Shown piece by piece: positions 9,600 through 21,600 of a stretch of DNA of 64,000 nucleotides. The translations under genes were made by a program, and so were the position numbers. Source of the DNA: Calonectria ilicicola (Eukaryota; Ascomycota; Sordariomycetes; Hypocreales; Nectriaceae); NCBI GenBank assembly GCA_020809705.1, contig CP085834.1, positions 186,001-250,000 of the forward strand, given 5' to 3'. Numbering within the stretch: the first letter of the stretch is position 1; each line of letters begins with the position of its first letter. Below the pieces are notes generated by a model. That model did not search any database. It was not told where the DNA came from and was given only the letters and a program-made list of their open reading frames with translations.

Positions 9600-11843
9600 T
9601 TAGTCAGTTGAAGTAATGTGGTGGTCAAGATGTCTCAATGCTTGCACACGCTTATCGGCCAGGAGAAACAGTCGATCCATCGGCACCTTTCCATCGCCTT
9701 TCAAACACAGCAACTGCGCAGACTTGATCAAATTCTTGATCTCGCGACCGTTCAGCTTCAGCTGAGACAGCTTATCCAGCGACTCATCTGTGAGCTCGAA
9801 CTTGTCCCGACCAGCTTTGTTGATGAAGTTTTCCCAGACCTGCCGACGAGCTTCGGGCCTCAGGTCGTGGTATGGCAGGAAAAGGTCCACTCGGGACTGA
9901 AACGCGTGATCGATGCTGGAGATGCGGTTGGTGGTGAGGAAAAGGATACCTTGGTAGTACTCTAGCTTGGTCAAGAAGATGGAGACAAGCTCATTTCGCG
10001 CCAAGGACTCGTTGGTTCGCTCGCCGAGGAAGACGTCGGCTTCGTCAAGAAGGAGCATGGCGTTCCACATTCGGCAGAGTTCAAGGGCGCGCTCGAGGGC
10101 GCTCTCGACTTCTGACGGCTTGGTGCCAAGGTCGCCTGCGCTCATGGAGTAGAGAGGCACGCGGGAACGCTCGGCGACTGCTTCCGCAGTGAATGTCTTA
10201 CCCACGCCGGGCGGGCCGAACATGAGAATAATCAGACCCCGACCCTTGTCAGCGACAAAGTCATCAAAGCTTGAATTGGACTGGCTCTTGTTCTCGACAA
10301 ATGTCCAAGCAAGTTCCTTCTCCCCGCCAGGCAACACGAGCTTTTCATATGCTTCATCGTTCCACTCCATATCCTGGAGGTCAGAGACGTTCAGTTCGCA
10401 AAAGTCCTTGGACTTGAGATCAAATCCCTTCATCCATGGGGTAGTCATAAGAAGCTCCTCATCAGTAAGTGCGCAAAGCTCCTCAATCCGCTCGGCTGGG
10501 CCCTTGGCCTTTGACCGAGTTTCGACTTGAGCGACTGTAAATTTGGATTCGAAGCCATCTGAGTCTAGAGCATCGCTTTCATCCATTTGCTCATCATCAC
10601 TGTCCTCATTTTTGGCGGCAGCGACGGGACGGAGATATGGTTTGACAATGTTGCAGCTTCGGTAATATGCATAAGCATCGATGCAAACCTTTCCAGATAC
10701 CTGCAGGCATGGTTAAATGATTATTACTTTGACGAAAGAACATAATTTCAACTTACAGGCCTCTGTTGCGGCTCTTCAGTTTCGAGCAAGATCTTTGTGC
10801 CATTGGCGATGCCAAGATGGTAACCCCTGAGTTGTGCCCACTTTCGGCCTCTCTCTGTAAGTCTGGCCTTGATCGCATCGGCATCAGGCGCGAACTCGAT
10901 CGGAAAGATTGGCAAGCCCGTGACCTTCTTGTGACCCTCATATTCCCAGATAGTCAGGGTGGTTGTTGTCCAACCAGACGTCTCACCGTTCCAGCTCACA
11001 TACTCCATGTCAATGACCCAGCCTGCGGGGTTGCATCTGTCCTTGTGTCGGTACTTGTACTTGACTACTCTGCAGATGGCATCGACGCCATAGAACTTGG
11101 TCTTGACAATGGAGCTAGGAGGGAAGATCTGCCAGACATTTTCGAAGCTCACCTTGCCGGTAAGCTTGGTTTGTGCGAGAGAGAGGACAGAGGAGGTGAT
11201 GATGGGTGCGAGGAATGCAAGCAGCACCGATGCGGCATTCTTGGCAGCACCTTCTTCCCGGTCAATGAATTGCGCCTTGAGCTCCTCCCATCGGTGAACC
11301 AAGGGCATGAAGGGTGGTTCAAATGTCCAATTGATGAGGTCGAGGTCGAGATCCTGATACTTGGATAGAGCGACACGCAGGACTTCCTTCATAGCAGGAT
11401 CCTGAATGGTGATTGATTTGGTGACCCAATGCTTGTTCACGTAGTGGTGGCGATGGATAATGGGGATGGAGGACGTTCGCGCCACCATGTCAGACAACTC
11501 GTCATCGACATTGTCAAACTCGGCCCATCGCTCGGGGCAAGAGTTGTATTCACACTCGTGATGGTACCATTTGCTAACAAGCCGGTTCGGATACCCTAGC
11601 TGGGTGTTGCGATTATTCTTCAAGGGCTTGATGCCCGCTGCGCCAGCGAGAACTTTGGTGAAGTCGTCATTGGCGAAACCCTCAGTGCTGGACGCATCCG
11701 TGTCTTCTCCAAATAGGCTATCACCGGAAGAAACCTCATGCTCATGATCTGTACAAGTGTCAAGACAATTTTTCATTCACCAGAAGGGGTTGCGTACGGG
11801 GAGGACTCTGGGTATGCATGTGTGTAGACACTTCGCGAGGCAT
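9600..11843 (-). CDS. AAA+ ATPase with N-terminal DUF7025 domain
   Basis: Three exons (11843-11798, 11748-10757, 10700-9600) encode 712 residues. The 46-bp first exon is my addition: its ATG opens MPREVSTHMH, and a 49-bp intron GTACGC...ACAG joins it in frame to HEHEVSSGD. The second intron (56 bp) follows QQRP. Residues of about 90-330 form the fungal DUF7025 region (for example LTIWEYEGHKKVTGLPIFP). The C-terminal half is a single AAA+ core: Walker A GPPGVGKT, Walker B LLLDEADVF, sensor FLTTNR and an arginine-finger segment AFQSRVDLFL, then a lid. Such proteins resemble BCS1/YTA-type ATPases and may remodel proteins, but the cellular role is not known. An acidic stretch (EDSDDEQ...DESDALDSDG) links the two halves. 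No membrane segment or targeting signal is obvious. Confidence 0.88.
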
Positions 11844-12671
11844 TGTGAAGGTGCAGATGATGGAAAGCAAACAAATATTCAGTCTGCTGGGTATCGAGAG
11901 ATGCTCAGAATACTTTCAGCACATTGAACGATTTTGGCACGCTTATATACATTGAGCCTCATGAGCGATCGGGACGTGCACAGGTGTGCATGTCAGCACG
12001 GCAGCTCGGCGGTATCCTTATTGGTCACTGTCGTGAAAACTTAGATCTTGTATCAAATAGAGCCAGTAAAATCCAGCATAAAGATGATCCTGTAGGCAGC
12101 ACCTGTCGCCTACATCCAATCGCAGGGCCAAAGGCTGGAAGTGTTGTGGAGAAACGGGTTTCTGCCTAGCGGTTATGCCATGTTCGTCATGACTCATCAT
12201 GCATGTTGGTCGTGACAAAGTAAGACTTGCTAGGATATGCGCTCGCTGTGAGTTGGATGCGCTAAATTCACGATAAGTGAATGGACTCAAGACGATGCTT
12301 TGGTTTGTTATTTATTTGCAATTTTATACTTGTTATTAAAATCACCAGGCTCGAAATATTGATTTCAAGTAGGAGAAGTCATTGAATAATTTAATGCTAA
12401 GGTATTCACACTACCTGTTGCCTAGATAATCCCAGCCCAACTTTCCATAGTCTGGGGTCTTCTGGTCCGTGAATAATTTCACGATCTACTGGTCGTCAAC
12501 GCCTATCATCCAACACCCTTTCATTCAGGAGCTATAATTGGCATATCCTATTATTAGACCTAATGGCTACTCCAATAGACGCAGACTGTAAGAGGCGATA
12601 CACCTTTAATGAGAGCCATATCCGTCTTTTTATGTCGAACCCAATATACATACGCATCCACATTCGAAGCC
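11844..12671. other. Intergenic, no gene supported
   Basis: This lies between the AAA+ gene promoter and the 3' end of the CorA-like gene. Frames at 11924-12169 and 12018-12290 overlap on opposite strands and resemble nothing known. Confidence 0.5.
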
Positions 12672-14267
12672 TTACGCTGCATGATCACCATAGAATCCGA
12701 CTTTCCTTTTTTCCCACACAAAACTAATAAAATCAACAGCCGATGCCATGGAACTGTTTTTACTGCAAGTACAGTCAAGAACATAGTAACATATGATGAC
12801 GAGACCTGTCATCGGAAAGGCTATTGCAGGATAAACCCAAAATCTGTCGTTCCCAGGGCCATATGGTTCTGCCATACTGAACAGAGACGACGTGAATGCC
12901 AATGGAATAAATATGAGGCCCATAAAGGTCAAAACTCTAGATCTTTCGGTAGCACGTAATGTGAGTCGTTGCTCCTTGAATGCCTGGCGATTTCCCACAA
13001 TACTAGCTAGAGCAGTAATAGAAGAGTTCAGTCTCTCAACCCAGCCTCGGAGGTAAAGGAATCGCTGGTAAAGAAATTGAAAGTCTACCCTAGCATCTCT
13101 CCAGTCGGATAGTATGCTGGGATTTGGAGCATCTAGTGGAATTCTTAGCTGGATAAGCATATCTTCTAGCTCCAGGCAATGTTGGCTCAGTCGTCGTTCC
13201 ATTGACTGGATGTCGCTCCATTGAGCTTCCACGAGTGATAGCTCAAAATTCGCAAAGTGTGATTGTCGGCGCATTGTCTTTTGTATGCTCATAATATTCT
13301 TTCTCTCATAATCGAACTGTCTGATGTAATGACTTGCCACTATCTTTTGCAAGAATATGTCAATTGACTTGGGACTAGTCATATCCACCAGGTTGCCACG
13401 CATTGATAGGTAAAAGAGCAAATCTTCCGTTAGAGACTTCCGTGGCGGCCCAATGGCACAATCAATTTGGATATCCTCAGGGATAAAGTCCACGTAGCCT
13501 CCCTGAAAAGGCTTACCCGGCAAGGCGACTTCTTCAGCAGTATTGTTGTCTATCCAGGCGCGTTTTTTAATTCTCCTCAAAGGAGGGTCACAAATAAGTA
13601 GGTCTAGACAGAATGGATTAGAAGGAGCACAAATGGGTAAATCAGGTCATCACTCACAATCCCATCCATCATCAGCCCTTTTCTCACTCACCCAACGAAT
13701 ACACTTCCGTTGAGCCGACCCTATATTGTTGAACTTACCATTGATTCGAGCATTGTTGATATTGCGGCCAGTAATGGGACACTGGAGTCCATAAACCTCG
13801 CCAATATCAACCGGAAGTTCGACAAGCTCGCGATATCTCAAAGTACAGCATTGTCTATTTGCCCAAACAGAGGGCAATAGTGTTTCGTTTCCACGAGTCT
13901 GTGCTGTCACATTCACAACACACTGATATTCCGCAAATATGGATGGGTGAAGTTTAAAGTAAGACCCGATGAGAGTAGCAAAATCTGCATTACCGCCTTC
14001 CAGTATATACAGTGTCCTTCTTCCATGGCTACTCTTTTCTAGTTGGCATTTGAAATGCTCTCTAACGGCCTCAGCAGTCTCAAACACCACTGACGTTTTG
14101 GCTTCGTTTTGCCCATGTAAGTCAAGGAAGTGTAATTTGGCTGGGCGAGTCGACCAAAGAGTGGCTTTGGAATCTTGTCTAATGAGTCTCGGATCTGCTG
14201 AGGAAAGGGACTTCGCAAAATCCTGATAAGGTCCTGGTGATGCTATCCAGCGGCCATCATTAGCCAT
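12672..14267 (-). CDS. CorA-like Mg2+ transporter family membrane protein
   Basis: Two exons (14267-13658, 13603-12672; 54-bp intron GTGAGT...CTAG splitting a Tyr codon) give 513 residues. The N-terminal half is a soluble domain containing the segment LIGSYFKLHPSIFAEYQC, seen in fungal CorA-like proteins where the first strand pair recognises ligand. A long helical stretch follows (about residues 300-420, with ERRLSQHCLELEDMLIQL and FLYQRFLYLRGWVERLN). Two membrane helices end it: VLTFMGLIFIPLAFTSSLFSM and FWVYPAIAFPMTGLVIICYYVL. The GMN signature of true CorA channels is replaced by FSM after helix 1, as in many fungal relatives, so magnesium transport is not assured. A regulatory or heterokaryon-type role is also conceivable. 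Confidence 0.85.
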
Positions 14268-15175
14268 GACCTTTTACCTTTGTTTCTAGAGATTGTGATA
14301 GGAATTAAATGCCACTGAATAAAAGATGGTAAAAGCGTTGGTTGATGGAATAAAATAAGGCTTGAATCAACAGGAATCGGGTCGGTTTAAATAAAATTCA
14401 GCTCTAGCCAAATTGGTTCGCGGCGAGCGATGCCCAATTTGCGGGGGTGTTCGCCTTGCTTTTATGCAGTCGCTCATGATAAATACGCCTTGTTTAGCGC
14501 GCCTCACTTCACCGCATCCAAAGCGCCAACGTAGCATTATCTAGGGCATAGCCCTGATTTGGAGATGTGTAACGGGATTCATTGATAGTGTAACCGTCAG
14601 CCTAGGATAGGTCAATCGAAAAATATTTTTTTCAACGAAATAGCCTAGTGGTAGGCTGAGGGCTGTTCGCAGAAAATGCCATATGTATCAGACCCTGGTA
14701 ATTATTTCCCATCAAAACAAGAGAAAGAGAATTAGAAAATTACTAAGTCATAGAAACGACAATCACGAAAATATGGGGTCGAATCTTGTTTAATAAACAG
14801 GCCGGTTATCGTGGTAAAAATCTCCCAATAATGGTTGGGACGCACTCAAATATGAGAGATCCTGGGCAGGCGACCAAACGCCCTCAAATGACATCCAAGC
14901 TCGTTGATAAGCGGAAGGTCAGCCAGAATTTTGTGGTATCTATCGGGGCTGGAAACAATTGGAATTGTATTGACTTTTCTTTTTCTTTTTTTTGTTGTAC
15001 TGAGAAAAATATACTACGAATCCAAAGTACCCTAGCCTTGTTGACATTGCCTGTCCATTGCAACAGAGTGGAGATTTTGTCGGGCGCAAAATATCGAGTA
15101 TAGTGAATGGCTTTGTATTTGCAAATAGTTGATCCCCTGTCACCAAACCAGCTACTCAGGCGTCAACGCCTGGAT
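14268..15175. other. Intergenic, no gene supported
   Basis: The region holds the promoter of the CorA-like gene at its left end and AT-rich DNA. A frame at 14786-15103 has no ATG start and no family match. Confidence 0.5.
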
Positions 15176-15261
15176 TCTTCCGTAGTATAGTGGTCAGTAT
15201 GCAAGCTTGTCATTCACTAATGAGAGCGCTTGAGACCCGGGTTCAATTCCCGGCGGGAGAG
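15176..15261 (+). tRNA. tRNA-Asp (anticodon GTC) with a 14-nt intron
   Basis: A full cloverleaf can be drawn. The acceptor strands TCTTCCG (15176-15182) and CGGGAGA (15254-15260) pair with one T-G wobble, and the discriminator is G. The D-arm is GTAT-AGTGGTCA-GTAT. The anticodon stem CAAGC pairs with GCTTG, and the loop is TTGTCA...C with anticodon GTC at 15209-15211. The T-arm is CCGGG-TTCAATT-CCCGG. The loop is interrupted after position 37 by TTCACTAATGAGAG (15213-15226), the canonical site for nuclear tRNA introns. The exact intron ends could shift by a base. The internal A and B boxes (AGTGGTCAGTAT and GGTTCAATTCC) are intact. Confidence 0.93.
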
Positions 15262-15282
15262 ACCGCCACCTGTGTTACACAG

Positions 15283-15292
15283 TTTTTTTTTT
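15283..15292 (+). terminator. Pol III terminator of tRNA-Asp
   Basis: A run of ten T begins 22 bases after the tRNA end, as expected for RNA polymerase III termination. Confidence 0.75.
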
Positions 15293-15695
15293 CTCTTTAC
15301 ACCTGTTAAGTGGTTTTTTTTTGGTTAAGAAAATCCTAAATAACGGGCCATGTTACATGCTGTAGTAACATGCAACACTTTTGCGCCATGGTACTCCTGG
15401 AGAATCACTGTTTGACCCCGCAAAAATAACCGGCCACTCACAGCGATCAGTTCCAAGTACTACCCTATATACAAAGCACATTTTCCCTCCAGACTAGTAG
15501 TAATGAATAGGCTTTTTTTTTCAGGTCATGGATATAGTAAAAATGTTAAAGACATCATCTTGATCATGAATTGAGACATGCTCGAAAAGAGTTTCTAATT
15601 ACACTGGGGATGCATTTTTCATAGTCCTTCTTCTATCTACAATTATTCTTTCGCTTATCTCACCACAAGGTATGGTTGGGAAGATCACCTCAATT
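15293..15695. other. Spacer between tRNA and NRPS 3' end
   Basis: Non-coding. It contains several T-runs and presumably the 3' untranslated region of the synthetase gene, which comes in from the right on the minus strand. Confidence 0.5.
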
Positions 15696-18600
15696 TTACT
15701 TCTTCTGGGCCATAACATCTTGGAGATTAGCGACTAGATCAATCATGTCCTTTTCTGTCGCAGCCCTTTGGTCCCAGAATGTGACGACTTCTATTTCGAT
15801 TTCTTCTGGATTCTCTTGCTGTTCGGCAACGTGACATTCCACCGCGAGACCACCGGGAGGAGGCGCCCCAAGTCTATATCCATCTTGCTGCATGCTCAAG
15901 CTGGAATCCGGCAGTAAATCAAGACCGCCTTTCGGATGGATAACAAGGTCCATCATCATGCGGCCGAGAATGAATGCGGCATGGGGGGCTTTATTGTCCA
16001 ATCCAGCGCCAAGCGGCATCGGTACAAAGTCTCGGATCGCCGCATGACCAGAGTGCTCATGGGGCATAGTTTGGATAATCTGAGTTCCCACAAGCTCGGT
16101 GGTGGAGGCGAGATCTGGCTCAGGCCCCTGTTCGGGTAGTCTTATCCGTAGAGGCACCCTTGCAATGGTTGGTCCCGGACATGTCTCTATTCCGGAAAGC
16201 GGCGTTTCACGTCCTGTCAACAGATGGCCGATGATGATGTCGCGACGACCGCAAATGCGAGAGAGCGTAAGCGCCCATGCCGCAAACAGCACAGATGCCA
16301 GAGTTGAGCTTTTATCCTTTTGCTTGCGAAGAACGACGCGGTGTGTCGCCATGCTGTCCTGTCGAGGGTCCTTGATTGATGGGTAGTTGAAGAGGAGCTG
16401 GGCTGGTTTCACTTCGGACAGGTATGACTTCCAAAATGGCATAGAACGGGAAGCCGTGCTTGTAACATGTTGGACAAAGGTATTCCAACCAAGGCTGTAC
16501 GAAGGCTGGAATCCAGGATCGAGGTAGGCTTTGCCGATGTGATTGAGCATCAACTTGAGTGTCCAAGCATCATAAAGGGCATGATTCAATGTCCACACCA
16601 ATTTGCTTTTTCTGGGATCGCTATTTGTGACCACAGTCACTCTATGAAGCAACCTACCGAGCTCGGATGGAAACTCGTTGTCCTCCTCGAGAGCGGACTG
16701 GAACTCCTCACTTGCAAGGTAGCGCCATGGAACTTGGGTGCCCATAGGGGCAAAGTCTTGGACAAGCTTTCCAGAGCTCACGTCTTGGTGAATTCGTGTT
16801 CTCAGAGTCGGGAACCAGTCAGCACAGTGGTTGAAAGCTGCGTGCAACCGGTTCAGATCGGGCTCTCCTGTCAGTTTGAAGATGAATTGCACTACGTGAG
16901 CGCCATAGAAGGTTTGACTGCCAGATAAAAACATTTCCTGATGCTCGGTGACTGGGTAGATGGCTCCGAGGTCAGATTTTGCTCCTGGCTTGTGAGGCTC
17001 ATTATGAGCTTCAAGAGACTCGGGCATGTCGTCCTCCGATTTCTGTAGAGTAGCAGACATTGCCTCGAGGGTGGGGGAGGCAAATATCTGAGCAACGGTT
17101 AAGATATATTTTTCTTCCCTCAATAATGCAGATAATTTGATGGCTGCAATAGAGTCGCCACCCAGTCCCAAGAAATTGTCTCGTTTTCCCACAACCAGAT
17201 CGCTTGAAAGGCCAAGGACATTGGCCCACATACGACGCATCGAAATTTCGTCATGTGTCAGTGTGTTTTGTTCAGTCATGGTCGCTTTGACCTCGGGCAA
17301 TGGAGAAGCAAAGGCCAGCAGACCAGCAACTTTTCGCAAGGTTTTGCGATCCAGTTTTCCAGTGCTGAGATAGGGCAATCGATCGAGGGGTACGTAGAGT
17401 TCGGGGACCATGTGGTGCGGCAAAGCAGCCTCTAATTCTGGTATGAGACAGCTCGTGAGCTCGTCCATGTATCTCTGGACCTCCACATCGTGCGGCCCGC
17501 CGTGTGCCTTGTTGCCGAGACCAAATACAGCGCCGAGAATGACTCTGGTACCGTCGTCATCTGAAGAGAGGAGGTCCACACAGACCGTAATTGAAGCAGG
17601 GATGTGTTGTCGAATTGCCTCTTCAATCTCGACGAGCTCAGTCCGTTGGCCGCGAATTTTGACTTGGGTAGATTCTTTACGAGCAACGAAGCAAATAGCG
17701 CCGTCGGCATTCAAACAGACCATGTCGCCAGTCTTGTACGCCCGTCGAATATTCTGATTATCCTTCTGTGCAGTTGTCCATTTTGCGTTCGCAGTTCTCA
17801 TCCATCCCGTATTAGTAACAAAAGCGTTTCGTGTCTTTTCTTCGTCGTGGAGGTATCCTCGCGCGAGTGTAGGGCCCTCAATGTACAATTCACCGACTGC
17901 ACCGAACGGAGCTAGTTCATTCCCCTTCAAGGGATTCACGACCCAAGCTCTACACATGACCGGAACACCAATAAAGGCGGATGTAGTAAAAGGCTTCATA
18001 TCTCCAAATGTGGACATGATACAGGTCTCGGTTGGTCCATAGGCGACGAGGAACCTGAGTTTCGATGCCCATCGATCCACATCGCTTTGCAAAACCGCCT
18101 CGCCTCCGATGCATAGCGTCTCTAGCGATGGCACAGACTCAGGCTCGATCAATCTCGAGACAGAGCATGCTAGGAACAAACTGTTGACTCTTAATGATTG
18201 TACCAAAGGAGCAAGCTGAGAGACTCTATCTTCCTCTTTGGGAATGCAGACACATCCTCCAGAAATGAGGGTGCCAAATATTTCGAGAAGCATTCCATCG
18301 AACCAATACGCATTAAACTGCAGAACTCTAGAGTGTGGTCCGTAGCCCATTCGTTTGCTAAGCGCCGAGAGAGCCAAGCAAAGTGACCGGTGCTCTACAA
18401 TGACTCCCTTGGGGATTCCGGTACTGCCAGAGGTGAAGAGAATATATGCAGCATTGGATGGCTTAAGTGATATAGACGGCGATACTGTTTCTGCTAATTT
18501 TAGTTCATCTGCTATGACCATCGTGCTGGGCAAGGATGAGCATAGACTGGCCTGCTCAGCCAATGTCACTACAACAGAAGCGCCAGTAGTTTCAATGATA

Positions 18601-21600
18601 TATTTTAGTCTTTGTTTAGGCCAAGTCGGGTCGAGAGGGATAAAGAAACCTCCAGACTTCATTATTCCCAGCATGGTGACGACAGCCCACTTCGACTTTT
18701 TAATTAGAAAACAGACGGCTTTCTCAGGCCCGATGCCCAGGTCCACGAGTCTTGTTGCGAGCAACGAAGAGAGGTAATCGAGTTCAGTGTATGTTAAAGA
18801 GCCATCCCAAGAATCTATGGCTTGGACGTCTTTTAAGTTGTCAATGACCTCATGAAGGACATCTGGGAGACAACTGTCCTCATGCTGTTGTTTAGGTAAC
18901 GACTCCAGAGCAGACATATAGAGTGGGGAATCAGGATCCAACTCAGGGCACTTTGTTGGGAACTGCGCCAGATGAGCGGTAGAAAGCGCAGATATCTGGT
19001 CGATAGGCGTCTCTGGGGCCGCATTGCACATGTTTGACATGATGGTGGCGAAGGTATCGAGAATCGAATGTGGAAGCTGACCACCCAGAACAACTGGATC
19101 ATAACCTAACCTTGCGATCATTTCTTTTCCATCAGCGGATGGATTGAGCTGGATGACCAAGGGCGCAGGGAAAAAGCCTGGTGATTCGAGTGATGTTCGC
19201 ACAAGATCTTGGCCGGCATCGTCGACTATGCTTTCCGAGTCGACACTGGTAGTAGTTTGAGTTTGGACGACAATGACATTTCGGAATCGGCTTGCTGCCC
19301 GACAGTCTTCATTAATACGAGATATCAAACCAAGGCCCATCATTTGACCATAGCGAGCACCACGGGCTACATCCTTTTGCAGGGTGCTCATAAATTTTGC
19401 AACTGTTGAGTTGTAGTCCACTGTAGCGCGGAACGGGATTGTGATGATTGTTGGTCCAGCGATAGACTCGGGATTGCTGACTTGCGATGCAATAGCTTCG
19501 CGTCCTGATAGTGTGGCACCAAACAGCACATCGTGGCTGGCAGTGTAGTGAGAGATTGTAAGTGCCCAAGATGCATAGGCTACAGTGGCTGCTGTAGCAC
19601 CTACCCGTCGCCAATTGCCATCGGAGAGTGAGATTGTGGACTCGATGGTGTTTGTCGCTGTTGGCTGGTGTTCTGGGGGGATCGCACTCGGAAAATCTGG
19701 CGATGATAGGCCTTGGAACCTTTCCCGCCAAAATGATGTGCACTCGTCAGCTCGACCATGCTCAAGAAGAGCTTGGACGAATACCTTGAATGGGGTGATG
19801 CCCTTTAAGATTAGGTTGGTGTTTGAAGCGATACTAGAAAGCTTCTGACGAAGCATTCGCCAGACCAGAGAAATTGAAGTCCCATCATATGCAGCGTGAT
19901 GAATGCCAAATGCAACTCGAGCTGTTTGTTCTTCGCTCAAATTGTTGTTTGGAGAAATGATGGCAATACGTGCTAGAGGTTTGCCGTATCCGAACGAGTC
20001 ATTAAAGTCTGTTCTAAAAGCATCGGCATTCGAGAACTCTTGCCATTGTAGGTCGTCCTTCAATACAACTTGTAGTGCTCGCTGTTTGTCGTCGAGCACA
20101 ATCCTTGTCCTGAGAATCGCAAATGATTGGAAGAGTGCGGCCAAAGCATTTTGTAGTTGAGGTAATTTGGAACTGGGGATCTCCATTAGTTCGAAACCAA
20201 TGTAAGCACCTCGCTGTCTGGCGGTGGCCGCCATCAACGACTCCTGGAGTGGAGTGCAGGGATATACATCTTCCACTAGATGATCGTCGACACCAAGTCG
20301 TGGCAGAATGTAGCCAAGGGTTCCGTCGACAGTCTCAGCTGGCAATAGGTCAAACCGTGACGTTGAAGAGCTTGCTAGCTGTTCCTTGCTGTTGTCAAGT
20401 GGCACAAGGCGGCTGGCCATCTCGGTTAGCGTGGAACACACGAAAATGTCTTCATGCTGAAGCCTGTAATGGGATGAACGTGCAAGTCCGACGAGCCTCA
20501 TGGCCGAGATGGAGTTGCCGCCATGGGAAAAGAAGTCATCGGCAAGCCGGATTGACTCTGAATCGATATTCAGCACCTTGGACCACCACTCACACAAGAG
20601 TTTCTCGGTGTTGGACATGTTTTCCTCGCCCGATTGGATGTTGCTTTGGGGGGTACTGATCAAATCGCGAAGGAATCCATTGACAAATCTCCGATCGAGC
20701 TTCAGGGTTGCGCCCATAGGAAGACGACCAACAGCAACGAATTGAGATGGAACCATGTAATGCGGGAGCACAGCTCGAAGATTTCGCTTCAAATCAAAAA
20801 CCATAGCTTGAAGGCTAGCGTCTGAATTGGCCGATGACAGATGCGAGCAAGGGATACCTTGAACATTGTGCGTAAAAGGAATATCCATCACAAGCAAGGC
20901 CGCTAGGTAGGGTTCACGGTTCTGGCTTCCAGTGTCGGTAGCAGGGTTATACCTATAAAGATGCACAGCGCTCTCGCTAAAATCGGGTCTCTTCGACATG
21001 AATCGATGCAAGTGATACTCAATCTCGGCGATTTCTATACGTTGGCCCCGCAGTTTGACTTGACCGTCGCTTCTTCCGACAAACTCCAGGGATCCATCAG
21101 AAGCATAGCGGACAATGTCTCCGGTGCGATAGAGCCTCCTCCCCTCGTTTCCTGGGACATGATCCAATATATCAGTGCGGAAAGAAGATGATGTCCTGAT
21201 GGGGTCCGCGAGGTAACCTCTGGCTAGCGCCGGGCTCTCCAGGCAGAGCTCACCTACAGCACCGATTGGGGCCAGCGTCGCATGCTTAGGGTGCACAAGC
21301 CATGCGGAAATACCGACGGTCTCACCAATACTAGTAATTGGCCTGTCATGGGGGGACTCTGGCGGCACATATCGACCAGTGGCCAATGCAGACAACTCAC
21401 AAGGGCCATAAGCGTTCAGGACGCGAGTTCCAGGCCGCGCCCAGGATTCAATTAGTGCCTTGGTCAGTGGCTCGCCACCGAAAAAGGCAAACGTGATGGA
21501 GGGAAGCTCTTCGGGTACAAGAAGCTTTCCGACGCTCGGAGTCAACATGAGGCCGTTGACGCTATTGGAGCGAATGTAGTTCTGCAGGTCATTCATTCGT

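Noticed and set aside
14786..15103. 105-codon frame before the tRNA
   Set aside because: It starts at TTG and has no family similarity.
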